Position numbers and translations under genes: made by a program. Positions 36,544 to 45,625 of a DNA stretch of 64,000 nucleotides are shown piece after piece. Location: NCBI GenBank assembly GCA_904382605.1, contig CAJFJA010000001.1:68793-132792 (forward strand), given 5' to 3'. Positions within the stretch are counted from its first letter, which is position 1; each line of letters opens with the position of its first letter. The notes under the pieces were generated by a model. That model worked only from the letters and a program-made list of their open reading frames with translations. It did no database searches and was not told where the DNA came from. Source of the stretch: Candidatus Alloclostridium intestinigallinarum (GTDB taxonomy: Bacteria > Bacillota > Clostridia > Christensenellales > UBA3700).

Positions 36544-37824
36544 ATGAGCGAAAAACCCAACATAGTTTTTATTTTCAGCGACCAGCAGAGGGCGGATACG
36601 ATAAATTCCGAAGTCACGCCCAATTTAACGGAGCTTGCGCGGGACGGAGCTGATTTCACCAACGTGTATACCTGCCAGCCGGTGTGCGGACCGGCGAGAG
36701 CGTGTCTGCAAACGGGTATGTACGCCACCAAAAACGGCTGCATAGAAAACGGCATACCCATGCGCGAAACGGACGTGCATATCGCCGACCTTTTCAATGC
36801 CGCCGGTTACGATACGGCGTATATAGGCAAATGGCATCTTGCTTCCAGGGGAATGCAGTACAAAAAGAAGGGCGTGCCGGAAAATCTGCGCGGCGGCTAC
36901 AAGTACTGGCTCGCGGCGGATTTGCTGGAGTTTTCGTCCAACGGAAGCAGAGGCGTACTGTGGGATAACGATTGCAGGGAAGTGAAGTTCGAAGGCGTGC
37001 GCGCCGACAGAATGACGGACTTTGCTCTTGATTATCTGCGCGGCGGGCGCGATAAACCGTTTTTCCTGTTTATTTCGTATCTGGAACCGCACCACCAGAA
37101 CACGTCGTTCAGGTTCGAATGTCCGCCCGGTTACGAAAAACAGTTTGAAAATTATCCCATACCGGAGGATCTGAAGGGGCTCAGGGGCAATTACAAGCGC
37201 AATTACGCGGACTATCTGGGCTGCTGTAAGTCGCTTGACGAAAACGTGAAGAGGATAGTGGACGAACTGAAATCGTCCGGACTGTACGAAAATACGCTTA
37301 TCGTCTATACTTCCGACCACGGCTGCCACTTTATGACGAGGAATCTGGAATACAAGCGTTCCTGTCACGAAGGGTCCACGCACATACCGCTCATCGTTTC
37401 GGGCGGAGCATATAAGGATATGGGCAGGACGGACAGACTTGTCAGCCTGATTGACCTGCCGCCCACGCTTCTTACGGCGGCGGGAATAGACGTGCCTGAA
37501 AATTTCGACGGCATTGCATTGCAGTCGGGGACCGAACGCGACTGCGTATTCGCGCAGATAAGCGAAAGTCATAACGGCAGATGCGTGATTACAGAGAAGT
37601 ACACTTACAGTATTTCGTCGGGACTCAACTATTCGACGGATAAGTACAGGGACGACTATCTGTACGACAGGGAAAAGGACAGGGGCGAAAGACGCAATCT
37701 CATAAACAGCCCCGCTTATGCGAAAGAGAAGGAGAAACTGCGCGGACTGCTCGTGAGGGAAATGCTTAAAGCGGGAGAAAGCGCGCCCGTCATCAAAAGA
37801 CGGCTGTTTAAGGGGAATATATGA
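36544..37824 (+). CDS. Sulfatase of the formylglycine type (C-x-P-x-R)
   Basis: A 426-residue member of the alkaline phosphatase/sulfatase superfamily. The catalytic signature CGPARACLQTG begins at C48, which must be converted to formylglycine; no maturase gene is in the window. SDQQRAD near the start and IVYTSDHGCHFM (about 255-266) supply metal ligands. No signal peptide is present, so it acts in the cytoplasm. The gene overlaps the following lipoprotein gene by 4 bases and heads an operon with two PAP2 enzymes and a sugar kinase. Substrate unknown; choline or glycan sulfate are typical. Confidence 0.9.
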   Translation: MSEKPNIVFIFSDQQRADTINSEVTPNLTELARDGADFTNVYTCQPVCGPARACLQTGMYATKNGCIENGIPMRETDVHIADLFNAAGYDTAYIGKWHLASRGMQYKKKGVPENLRGGYKYWLAADLLEFSSNGSRGVLWDNDCREVKFEGVRADRMTDFALDYLRGGRDKPFFLFISYLEPHHQNTSFRFECPPGYEKQFENYPIPEDLKGLRGNYKRNYADYLGCCKSLDENVKRIVDELKSSGLYENTLIVYTSDHGCHFMTRNLEYKRSCHEGSTHIPLIVSGGAYKDMGRTDRLVSLIDLPPTLLTAAGIDVPENFDGIALQSGTERDCVFAQISESHNGRCVITEKYTYSISSGLNYSTDKYRDDYLYDREKDRGERRNLINSPAYAKEKEKLRGLLVREMLKAGESAPVIKRRLFKGNI

Positions 37825-39047
37825 AAAAGCAAAGAAAAAACGTGCTTGCAGCGCTTTTAGTAACTGTCGTAATGGCGGCGGGGCTGGCGTTTTCCGCTTG
37901 CGCCGAGCGTTCGGATAATCTGGAAGATCTGGTATCGTCGGTACGCAATACGGGCGCGCCGGAAGCGGACGCCGCAAAGGGTATAAGTCCCGATATGTCC
38001 GCGGAAGAGATGATGGAGGTCGGCTTTTACAACTATTACGCCGCGCCCTACGTCGTTTCGGAAAATTACAGTACGAATACCACTACTCCGCCGGGATCGG
38101 ATATTGCGTTCAACCGGTAGTATATCGACGGATACAAGATAAGAAAGGGCGTATATTCCGAAAGCGATCCGCTGGCTTCGCAGGCTTACCATCTGGTTAT
38201 CTCGGCGGGCGCGGTGTCGGGCAGCAGGAGAATAGAAGAGGCTGTCGTGAACGGCGGTAACATAAATTACCGCACCGTTTCGGGCAACGCGCTTTCATTC
38301 AACGACGACATCGGAATGGTCAGGGTAGCCGAAGGCGCTCAGTTCGAATATACGGACTACGGCACGGATTTGGAAAGATACAACACGGAAGTGTGCAACG
38401 ACCCCACCAAGGTATTCACCTACAACATATACGACACGGCGGCGGACGCGCTCGTGGACGGGTGCGTGCAGTCCGCCACCGAGCCGGTGTATGACGAAGA
38501 AAGGGGTGTTTACGCGTTTTCCGTCGTATTCGCAAACGACGTCGTCACACAGGACTATCTGCGTCTTCTCGAGTTGAATCTTGCAAAGCAGGGCGGAGGA
38601 AGCGTAAGGTACGAATCGCTTGAAATGGACTTTGAAATGTGGGCGGACGGACATATAAAGAGTATTTCCATTCTGGAAAGGTATAATTTTTCCATGGTTT
38701 TGTCGTTGGAAAACATATATGACGCGGACGTGTACTTTGCTTACGACGAGGAAGAGAGCGGTTACATAATGGCGGATTACGTAAACGCGTTTACGACGAA
38801 TAAAGCCGTAGAAAGGAATAACAAACTGTTCGACTACGCTACCGAAAACGCCGACGGCAAGGTAATGAGCGCGGGCGAGATAGCCGGCACTGTCGCGGGA
38901 GTTCTTGCGCTGTGCGCGGTGATAATTGCAGTCGCCGCAGTCGTAGCCAAAAAGGTGAACGCGAAGAAAGCTGCCGAACGCGAAGCGCGTGAAGCCGCCG
39001 AAAGCGAACGGGAACTGTTCGGCGGCTGTGACGATAAGCAGGAATAA
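37821..39047 (+). pseudogene. Surface lipoprotein gene interrupted by an in-frame TAG
   Basis: The reading frame starting at ATG 37821 is stopped by TAG at codon 100 (38118-38120) but continues open in the same frame to 39047, a 408-codon whole. Part one has a signal peptide with a probable lipobox (FSAC, C27); part two has a beta-rich domain and, near its end, a membrane helix (AGVLALCAVIIAVAAVVA) with a Lys/Arg/Glu-rich tail. Such a single nonsense change looks like recent inactivation, a sequence error or strain variation. TAG ends other genes normally here (ntpC, ntpG, rpmE, thrC), so recoding is unlikely. Function of the intact protein is unknown. Confidence 0.75.
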
Positions 39048-39093
39048 GTTTAACGCAGAATAACGGGGCGGCTTTGCCGCATAAGGTAACAAT

Positions 39094-40149
39094 ATGGACA
39101 ACGTATCTCTCACAGACAAACTCAACGACGCAAAGTTCAGAAGCAGGCTTTATATCGGTCTTAACATAGCCTCGTTTTTCGGATTTGCGGGGCTCATGGC
39201 GGTAGCGGCGTTTTACGACTTGCAGATAAGTCAGGCGATAGGCGACATGAACAACCTCTTCGGCACCTTCTTCGAGGTGGTCGGGGAATGGCCGTCCTAT
39301 CTGGTTCTGCCTTTCTGCGCGCCGGTATTCTTCTACAATGCGGCGAACTTCAAAGATAGACGCGCGCGCATTTTCATGCGGATATTCGGTCTTGCGCTCA
39401 GCTGGCTGGGTTATTTCATGTGGATATACGCGGGTACCAAACCCGGAAGGATAGACGCCGTCTACGGAATCCCCGGACTTACCATGTTCGCGGTGTTCGG
39501 CGGTTTTGCCGGCGGAGCGTTCGGGCTTTGGGTGGGCAGTCTGATAAAGCCCAAAACGATGAAAAGACTGCTGAAATTCGCGCTCTTCGCGCTCGTATTC
39601 ATGGTTGCGGCGCTTATCGTGATGCAGATAATGAAAATGCTTTGGGGCAGAATGAGATACCGCGATATGCTTTCCGCAGGCACTACGGAAGGCTTCACGC
39701 CCTGGTACGTGGTAAATATCGGCAACGGGGAAGAAGCGTACAAATCTTTCCCTTCGGGGCACACCTCTTCGGCGGCGAACATATTTATTCTCGCGGCGCT
39801 GTGCGACGTGTTCCCCAGGCTGAACAACTTCCGCGCAAGGGCGGTAATAAATACGGGCTGTTTCATATTCACCGTCCTGGTGGCGGTTTCAAGAATAGTC
39901 AACTGCGCGCACTTCCTTTCCGACGTGCTTGCGGGCGGCTACATTACGTATCTCATCTTCGTGCTCACGCGCTGGCTGTTCTTCAGAAACGGTAAGTACG
40001 AGTTTACTTTTAAGGAAAAAACCGCCGCGGTTGCCGACGGATCGGCCGAAGGGGGAGAAGAAGTCGAAAACACGTCCGCACAAAACGGAGCGGACAATGA
40101 CGGCGCGGACGCCGATTGCGGTAAGCCGCGGGAAAAAGGAGAAGAATGA
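39094..40149 (+). CDS. PAP2-superfamily membrane phosphatase (altered first motif)
   Basis: A 351-residue membrane protein with about six helices. The phosphatase motifs are WGRMRYRD (first motif, but with RY in place of the usual RP), FPSGHTSSA and SRIVNCAHFLSD. A polar, acidic tail of about 50 residues follows the last helix. The gene overlaps the next PAP2 gene by 4 bases. It probably removes phosphate from a lipid (phosphatidic acid, undecaprenyl pyrophosphate or similar). The changed first motif may reduce activity. Confidence 0.85.
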   Translation: MDNVSLTDKLNDAKFRSRLYIGLNIASFFGFAGLMAVAAFYDLQISQAIGDMNNLFGTFFEVVGEWPSYLVLPFCAPVFFYNAANFKDRRARIFMRIFGLALSWLGYFMWIYAGTKPGRIDAVYGIPGLTMFAVFGGFAGGAFGLWVGSLIKPKTMKRLLKFALFALVFMVAALIVMQIMKMLWGRMRYRDMLSAGTTEGFTPWYVVNIGNGEEAYKSFPSGHTSSAANIFILAALCDVFPRLNNFRARAVINTGCFIFTVLVAVSRIVNCAHFLSDVLAGGYITYLIFVLTRWLFFRNGKYEFTFKEKTAAVADGSAEGGEEVENTSAQNGADNDGADADCGKPREKGEE

Positions 40150-41078
40150 GTACGAGAAAATACGGCATAATTGCCCAAGCGGTATTGCTGGCGGTTTTCG
40201 CCGCCCTTCTTGCGGCGGGATCGGTTTATGACGGATTGATTGCGGAAAAACTCTATACGGGAAAGGGAATAATCACGGTAACCACGGAAGCAATCGGGAA
40301 AATGCCTCTGTTTCTGGCGGCGGCGTTTGCCTGCGCGGCGGCGTTTTTTACCGTGCGCCGTCCCGACAGCGTGCGGAGTATGACCGCGGCGGAGGACGGA
40401 GAAGCCCCGGCGCGCGCCGTCAGGAAAGAGCGCGGCGCCGCTGCGTGGTATATAATAAGAAAGGTCGTTTACTGCCTGGGCGGGGTCGCGTGCGCTTCGT
40501 TCATGTTCAAGGACGTATTCGATATGATAACAAGCGAACTGCTCATGTCGCTGGCAATGTGCGGTATGGCGGGAGTGGCGGTATTCACCCTGTTGACCAT
40601 AATTTTTCCGCGCATATCCGCCGAAAAGCTGCAAAGCTGGAAAAAATGGGCGATAGCAACCATTATAGCCGCCCTAATAATCGTCGTTCTTACTGAAGGC
40701 GTAAAACTGCTTTGGGGCAGGGCGCGCCCTTACGAGGTATGGGACGGAGCGGAATTTACCGCATGGTACACGATTTCCTCCTTCGGCGGCGATTCCTTCT
40801 TTTCCGGTCATGCGGCGTGCTGCACGGGTATTTTGATGTTCGCGCCGCTGCTGTGGATAAACGACGACGAGCCGATATACAGGATAATCTATTCCGTGCT
40901 TGCGGTGTTGTTTATCGCGTGCAGTATGCTGGGCAGGATAATGAGCGGCGATCACTACTTGACAGACGTCGCCGCAGGTGCGATAATAAGTACTGTGGTA
41001 ATGTCTGTGACCTATGGAATAGCGTTTTTCAGGGGTTACGAGGCGAAACCCGACGGTTTTATCTACAAATATCTGTGA
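40146..41078 (+). CDS. PAP2-superfamily membrane phosphatase
   Basis: A 310-residue homologue of the gene before it, with intact motifs KLLWGRARPYE, FFSGHAACCTG and GRIMSGDHYLTD. Six to seven helices; a cytoplasmic loop with acidic and basic residues lies at about 80-100. The two genes share plan and overlap, so they may be a duplicated pair or form a heteromer. The start overlaps the previous stop (ATGA). Lipid phosphate hydrolysis is likely, substrate unknown. Confidence 0.88.
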   Translation: MSTRKYGIIAQAVLLAVFAALLAAGSVYDGLIAEKLYTGKGIITVTTEAIGKMPLFLAAAFACAAAFFTVRRPDSVRSMTAAEDGEAPARAVRKERGAAAWYIIRKVVYCLGGVACASFMFKDVFDMITSELLMSLAMCGMAGVAVFTLLTIIFPRISAEKLQSWKKWAIATIIAALIIVVLTEGVKLLWGRARPYEVWDGAEFTAWYTISSFGGDSFFSGHAACCTGILMFAPLLWINDDEPIYRIIYSVLAVLFIACSMLGRIMSGDHYLTDVAAGAIISTVVMSVTYGIAFFRGYEAKPDGFIYKYL

Positions 41079-41088
41079 AAAGGCAATT

Positions 41089-42645
41089 ATGAAAGGAACT
41101 GAGCTGGCTTTAATATTCGACGTAGGCACGCAGGCAACCCGCGCCCTGGTTTTCGATACCCGCGGCAATCCCGTGCTCATAGTTAAAAAACAGGGCGAAC
41201 TTTATATTTCCGACGGCAGTCAGCAGGCGGAAGCGGACTGCGAGAGCATATGGCGCGATATGTGCAGCGTATCCATGCAGGCGAAGGAGAAGTTGGGCGA
41301 AAGGTGGAAGGACATAGTCGCCGTTTCCGTTACGTCCATAAGGAATTCCCTCGTATTTCTGGATAAGGACTGCAAGCCGAGCAGGAAAGCCATTTTCTGG
41401 CTTGACAAGCGTGAAGTGGAATGTCCGGACGAGCTGCCTTTGTTCAACAGGATACTTTACGGCATAGCGGGCATGAAGGAAGTGGTGAACGTACAGCGCC
41501 GCACCAGTTACACCAACTGGGTGCGCGTAAACGAACCCGACGTATGGGCGAAAACGGCAAAGATAGTCATGCCTTCCGCCTTCTATACTTACAAACTCAC
41601 GGGACGTCTTGCGGACAGCAAGGCGGGTCAGGCGGCGAAATTCCCTTACGATTACCGCCGCAGGACGTGGATGAGCACCCGCGGACTTACTTTCCCAGTG
41701 TTCGGCACCCCCGTGGAAAAAATGTGCGAACTCGTCGAGCCGTGCACGGTAATCGGCAGGATAACCGCACGGGCGGCGGAAGAAAGCGGCATACCGGAAG
41801 GTACTCCCGTCGTGGCTTCGGGCGCGGACAAGGCGTGCGAAACCTTCGGCGTGGGCGCGATAGACGGCACGGTTGCTTCCGTATCCTACGGTACGGCGGC
41901 TTCCGTACAGATAACCACGAAAAAATACGTAGAGCCGACCCCGTTCATGCCGGCGTATACGGCGGTTGCGCCGAACAGATTCAATCCCGAAATACAGATA
42001 TTCCGCGGCTATTGGATGGTCAGCTGGTTCAGGGAGCAGTTTGCCCTGCACGAACAGCAGGAGGCGAAGGAGCGCGGAGTTATCGCGGAAAAGGTGCTCG
42101 ACGAGTATATGGAGCAGATTCCGCCGGGGAGCAAGGGACTTCTCGTCCAGCCCTATTGGGGACCGGGTCTTACCACGCCCGAGGCAAGGGGACTGATGAT
42201 GGGATTTTCCGATATGCACACCCGTCACCATATGTACCGCGCGATAGTGGAAGGCATAGATTTCGCGTTGCTCGAAGGGCTGGAAAACATGGAGCGCCGC
42301 GCGGGTATAAAGGTTAAGAGGATAGCCCTTTCTGGCGGGGGTTCTTCCAGCGACGCCGTGTGCCGCATAGCCGCGGACATATTCGGAAGGGACGTTTACC
42401 GAGTTCAGACGTTTGAAACCAGCGGTCTGGGAGCCTCTATGGCGTGCTTTATCGCGCTCGGTCTGTTCAGCGGCAGGGAAGAAGCCGTTGAGAACATGGT
42501 GCACCTGAAAGACATATTCAGCCCCGACCCGAAAAACGCCGCGATTTACCGCGAGCTGTACGAAAAGGCGTACGTGAAGATATATCCTTCCGTAAGGCAC
42601 ATATATTTCAACATATACAATATGAACAAGAACAAAAAGCTGTAA
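41089..42645 (+). CDS. FGGY-family carbohydrate kinase
   Basis: A 518-residue sugar kinase of the xylulokinase/glycerol kinase group. The N-terminal phosphate loop is IFDVGTQATRALVFDTRG; WLDKREVE and the ATP-site ALSGGGSSSDAVCRIAADIFG are conserved; the FGGY-C domain fills residues 270-480. AAAGGAA-like ribosome binding sequence is weak, and it starts 10 bases after the PAP2 gene. The substrate cannot be read from sequence. It is the last gene of the sulfatase operon and ends at a strong terminator. Confidence 0.9.
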   Translation: MKGTELALIFDVGTQATRALVFDTRGNPVLIVKKQGELYISDGSQQAEADCESIWRDMCSVSMQAKEKLGERWKDIVAVSVTSIRNSLVFLDKDCKPSRKAIFWLDKREVECPDELPLFNRILYGIAGMKEVVNVQRRTSYTNWVRVNEPDVWAKTAKIVMPSAFYTYKLTGRLADSKAGQAAKFPYDYRRRTWMSTRGLTFPVFGTPVEKMCELVEPCTVIGRITARAAEESGIPEGTPVVASGADKACETFGVGAIDGTVASVSYGTAASVQITTKKYVEPTPFMPAYTAVAPNRFNPEIQIFRGYWMVSWFREQFALHEQQEAKERGVIAEKVLDEYMEQIPPGSKGLLVQPYWGPGLTTPEARGLMMGFSDMHTRHHMYRAIVEGIDFALLEGLENMERRAGIKVKRIALSGGGSSSDAVCRIAADIFGRDVYRVQTFETSGLGASMACFIALGLFSGREEAVENMVHLKDIFSPDPKNAAIYRELYEKAYVKIYPSVRHIYFNIYNMNKNKKL

Positions 42646-42672
42646 GGGCTGTTTGCAATTGCGTTTCCGGGT

Positions 42673-42699
42673 GCGGCGGTAAAACTTACCGCCGCTTTT
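42673..42699 (+). terminator. Terminator of the sulfatase-FGGY kinase operon
   Basis: A 10-bp perfect stem GCGGCGGTAA / TTACCGCCGC (42673-42682, 42686-42695) with an AAC loop, then TTTTAT. Confidence 0.88.
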
Positions 42700-42813
42700 A
42701 TATTCATGGCGACGAAACGGCTGTTCCGCCCGTGCCGGTACCGGTACGGACGGCGTATTCCTTTTTATATTATAAACAATCAAAATACGACCTTTTGCGG
42801 CATATAATGTGAT

Positions 42814-44172
42814 ATGGACAATGTTAGAAATATTCATTTTGTGGGAGTGGGCGGAGTCAGTATGCGCGCGCTTGCGCGCTTTTGCGCCGCCCGTGGAATA
42901 CTCGTTTCCGGAAGCGACGACGCCGCGGGGCTTGACCTTGAGGACCTGAAGAGGAGCGGGGTACATATTCTGCCGTCGGATTGTACCGATTTTATCGGCG
43001 AGTGCGATATGGTCGTCTTTTCCGCCGCAATTCCGTATTTTCACCCCCAGCTTGCCGCCGCAAGGGCGCAGCATATCCCCACTTTGGAGAGAAAAGCATT
43101 CTTAGGGCTGCTGTCAAAAAAATTTGACAAGACCGTTGCGGTATCCGGCACGCACGGCAAAACCACCGTGACCGCCATGCTCTGCGAAATATTTTCGCGG
43201 GCGGGAATGTCGTTTACGGGACATATAGGCGGCGCGGTAAAGGGGAATACGGGAGGAATCGTCAGTTGCGGAAACGAATGGTTTGTGACCGAAGCGTGCG
43301 AATACAACCGCAGTTTTCTCACGCTGTCGCCGTATGTTACGGCGGTTCTGAATTTGCAGTTCGACCACCCCGACTGTTACAGGGATATGGACGATATGGT
43401 GGCGGCGTACGACGCGCTTATCGCAAACACGTCGAAGGACGGCTGTATCGTGTGTTCCGCCACGGCGGAAAGAATGCTCAATCTGACGGGCAGAAGAGCG
43501 GTTACTTTCGGCTATACGCGCGGCGCGGACATTTATCCCGAGGAAGTGAAGTATTCGGGCGGCAGATATTCCTTCTTTCTGGCAAAGTGCGGGGTAAAGC
43601 GCGCGTTTGTGGAGATGAAAGTGGAAGGCAAGCACAATATCGCAAACTGCCTTGCGGCTTACGCGGTTGCGGGGGAATGCGGGATAAGCGACGATATCTG
43701 CGCCTGCGCGCTGAGCGCGTTTGGCGGAGTCAAGGGAAGGTACGAGCACAAGGGGAAAACGGCAGGGGGTGCAAGCGTCGTTTATGATTACGCCCACCAC
43801 CCGGGAGAGATAGAAGCGGCAATCGCCACCGCCAGGCAGAGTTGCAAAAAGCGGGTGGTCGCGGTATTCGAGCCGCATACGTTTTCGCGGACGCGCGCCC
43901 TTATGAAGGAGTTCATATCCGCGCTTTCGCTCGCGGACGAAGTAATAGTGCTTCCCGCGTACAAGGCAAGGGAGGAATACACTCCGTCGGGGAGCGGCTA
44001 CGACCTTTACCGGCGTCTTGCGGTGCTGGGCAATACCCGCGCAAGTTATGCCGCCGACTATAAAAAAGCCGCCGAGCTTGCGCTTGGCAAGACGTCGGCG
44101 GGGGATATACTGCTCGTAATGGGCGCAGGCACCGTGTGGCGCGTTGCGGATATAGTCAGCAATTACATTTGA
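42814..44172 (+). CDS. murC: UDP-N-acetylmuramate--L-alanine ligase
   Basis: A 452-residue Mur ligase that adds L-Ala to UDP-MurNAc, the first peptide step of peptidoglycan synthesis. Domain 1 starts IHFVGVGGVSMRALA; the ATP loop is SGTHGKTTVTAM near residue 110; domain 3 has VYDYAHHPGEIEAA and FEPHTFSRTRAL. TATAAT lies at 42803-42808, only 5 bases before the ATG, with no ribosome binding site, so the mRNA may be leaderless. A 20-bp near-palindrome (CCGTGCCGGT/ACCGGTACGG, 42730-42749) lies upstream. Its 3' end overlaps the converging dehydrogenase gene by 17 bases. Confidence 0.97.
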   Translation: MDNVRNIHFVGVGGVSMRALARFCAARGILVSGSDDAAGLDLEDLKRSGVHILPSDCTDFIGECDMVVFSAAIPYFHPQLAAARAQHIPTLERKAFLGLLSKKFDKTVAVSGTHGKTTVTAMLCEIFSRAGMSFTGHIGGAVKGNTGGIVSCGNEWFVTEACEYNRSFLTLSPYVTAVLNLQFDHPDCYRDMDDMVAAYDALIANTSKDGCIVCSATAERMLNLTGRRAVTFGYTRGADIYPEEVKYSGGRYSFFLAKCGVKRAFVEMKVEGKHNIANCLAAYAVAGECGISDDICACALSAFGGVKGRYEHKGKTAGGASVVYDYAHHPGEIEAAIATARQSCKKRVVAVFEPHTFSRTRALMKEFISALSLADEVIVLPAYKAREEYTPSGSGYDLYRRLAVLGNTRASYAADYKKAAELALGKTSAGDILLVMGAGTVWRVADIVSNYI

Positions 44173-45130
44173 CTATATTCATTTTGGGCGAAAGTTTCCC
44201 GTCCATCTTCTGCATGAGTTCGGGAACTTGCGCAAAGCCTACAACTTCCCCTGTCAGGGGGGATACTTTTACTTTGTCCATGGCAAGCAGGTTTATCGCC
44301 ATGGAAACTTTGCCGTCGCCGTCCTTTATTCCGAACATGGAAAGTTCGCGGCTGAGTATATTGACAAAGTCTATCTTGAAGCATTTTACCGCGCTGTTTG
44401 CGTTCACGAGGGCTATTTTGCCGCCCATGGCAAGACAGTAGGGCAGCTCGTCCATATCGGAAAGAATGTCCAGGTCCACCACCAGCGCGTTCGCCATTTT
44501 ACCAGAGGTAAAACTTTTGACCATATAAGGCACGTTTTCCTGCGAACTGTTGATAATGAAGTCCACGCCCAGATCCTGCGCCAGGGCGAGTTTGTCGTCG
44601 TCGCTGTCTATCATTATCGGCAGAGCCTGGTGATAGCGCAAAAGCTGCGCGATGATGAGATTTATCACGGAAACACCGTTTACAATCACCGTCTGCGAAG
44701 GACGGATGTCCAGTTTGTCTATAAGATTGCAGGCTTTGGCGACGGTGTCGATAAACACGACGTCGTTATCGGCGATGGAATCGGGAAGTTCGTATATGTT
44801 GTCCGTGGGAACGCAGGCGTAGTCGCGCAGGTACCCCATGCCGCGGGTATCCGACTTCACCTTGCTGTAGCTGGAAAGAAAAACGCGCTGGCCGCTTTTG
44901 AACTCGCCGGAAGGGCATAAGCTCACGAGCGCCGTCGCGGACGAGGAGGGCACTACGCTTTCACCCCCGCCGCGCGTGTATGCGTATATATCGCTGTTGT
45001 CTATGCTTGCGCGGATAATCTTTACTTTGGCGGCGGATTCGCCCGCTTTGCCGCACGAATCGGCGTCGGAAGCGTCCTTTTCCTCCGCCGCTCTTACCTT
45101 ACAATCGCCGTCGAAAATCCAATAATTCAT
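44156..45130 (-). CDS. Degenerate medium-chain dehydrogenase-like protein
   Basis: A 324-residue protein with the overall plan of zinc alcohol dehydrogenases: a GroES-like part to about 120, then a Rossmann part. However, the usual zinc Cys set and GHE motif are absent, and the nucleotide loop reads VNGVSVINLIIAQLL instead of G-x-G-x-x-G. It therefore looks like a non-catalytic or reshaped member. AAGGAG precedes the ATG. It converges on murC and overlaps its end, and diverges from rpmE. Confidence 0.6.
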   Translation of the reverse strand: MNYWIFDGDCKVRAAEEKDASDADSCGKAGESAAKVKIIRASIDNSDIYAYTRGGGESVVPSSSATALVSLCPSGEFKSGQRVFLSSYSKVKSDTRGMGYLRDYACVPTDNIYELPDSIADNDVVFIDTVAKACNLIDKLDIRPSQTVIVNGVSVINLIIAQLLRYHQALPIMIDSDDDKLALAQDLGVDFIINSSQENVPYMVKSFTSGKMANALVVDLDILSDMDELPYCLAMGGKIALVNANSAVKCFKIDFVNILSRELSMFGIKDGDGKVSMAINLLAMDKVKVSPLTGEVVGFAQVPELMQKMDGKLSPKMNIVKCNC

Positions 45131-45248
45131 ATAATCTCCTTGTATCGCGTAAACACATTATAACACCTCTCCCGACAAATATCAAGGCGAAAATCCAAAA
45201 TTATTCCGCACGCCCGTTTACAATTTTTCAAATAAAACGTTTTTATGC

Positions 45249-45277
45249 TTGACTTGCCTTACGAAAGTATGTATAAT
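45249..45277 (+). promoter_or_regulatory. Promoter of rpmE
   Basis: TTGACT (45249-45254), 17-base spacer, TATAAT (45272-45277); AGAGGTGA precedes the ATG at 45310. Confidence 0.82.
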
Positions 45278-45309
45278 TGACTACGCAATAAAGATTCAGA
45301 GGTGATAAT

Positions 45310-45519
45310 ATGAACGAGAATATACAGCCTGAATATCATGACGCGGTATTCGAGTGCGCCTGCGGCTCCAAGTTCGTCTGCGGCACTACGAAGAAAGGCG
45401 ACGTGATCAAAGTGGAAGTCTGCAACAAGTGCCATCCTTATTTCACCGGCAAGCAGAAGCTCGTGGATTCCGGCGGCAGAGTGGAGAAGTTCAACAAGCG
45501 TTTCAACCGCAACAAGTAG
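45310..45519 (+). CDS. rpmE: 50S ribosomal protein L31 (zinc-binding form)
   Basis: A 69-residue L31 of the C+ type: CACG (residues 16-19) and CNKCHPY (37-43) supply the four zinc Cys. The C-terminal part [19 protein letters not shown] is the family end. It ends with TAG and is followed by a strong hairpin terminator before the DUF1385-PrmC gene. Presence of the C+ form implies no zinc-free replacement is needed at this locus. Confidence 0.96.
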   Translation: MNENIQPEYHDAVFECACGSKFVCGTTKKGDVIKVEVCNKCHPYFTGKQKLVDSGGRVEKFNKRFNRNK

Positions 45520-45530
45520 GAATTTTGCCG

Positions 45531-45563
45531 AAGTGCAAAGAGCTTTCTTTGCACTTTATTTTT
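45531..45563 (+). terminator. Terminator of rpmE
   Basis: A 10-bp stem AAGTGCAAAG / CTTTGCACTT (45531-45540, 45547-45556) with an AGCTTT loop, then TATTTTT. Some read-through into the next gene may occur. Confidence 0.8.
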
Positions 45564-45625
45564 CGTACAAGCGTAGCAATACGCTTGTTCGTTTATATTC
45601 CGCGCGCGAATAAAAATAAAGGTAT

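Noticed and set aside
38118..38120. TAG recoding (pyrrolysine or other) in this genome
   Set aside because: TAG terminates ntpC, ntpG, rpmE and thrC at the expected family ends, and a normal RF1 gene is present.
41110..43074. A 654-codon minus-strand frame opposite the FGGY kinase and murC start
   Set aside because: Antisense shadow; composition of reversed codons, and it crosses a strong terminator and the murC promoter.
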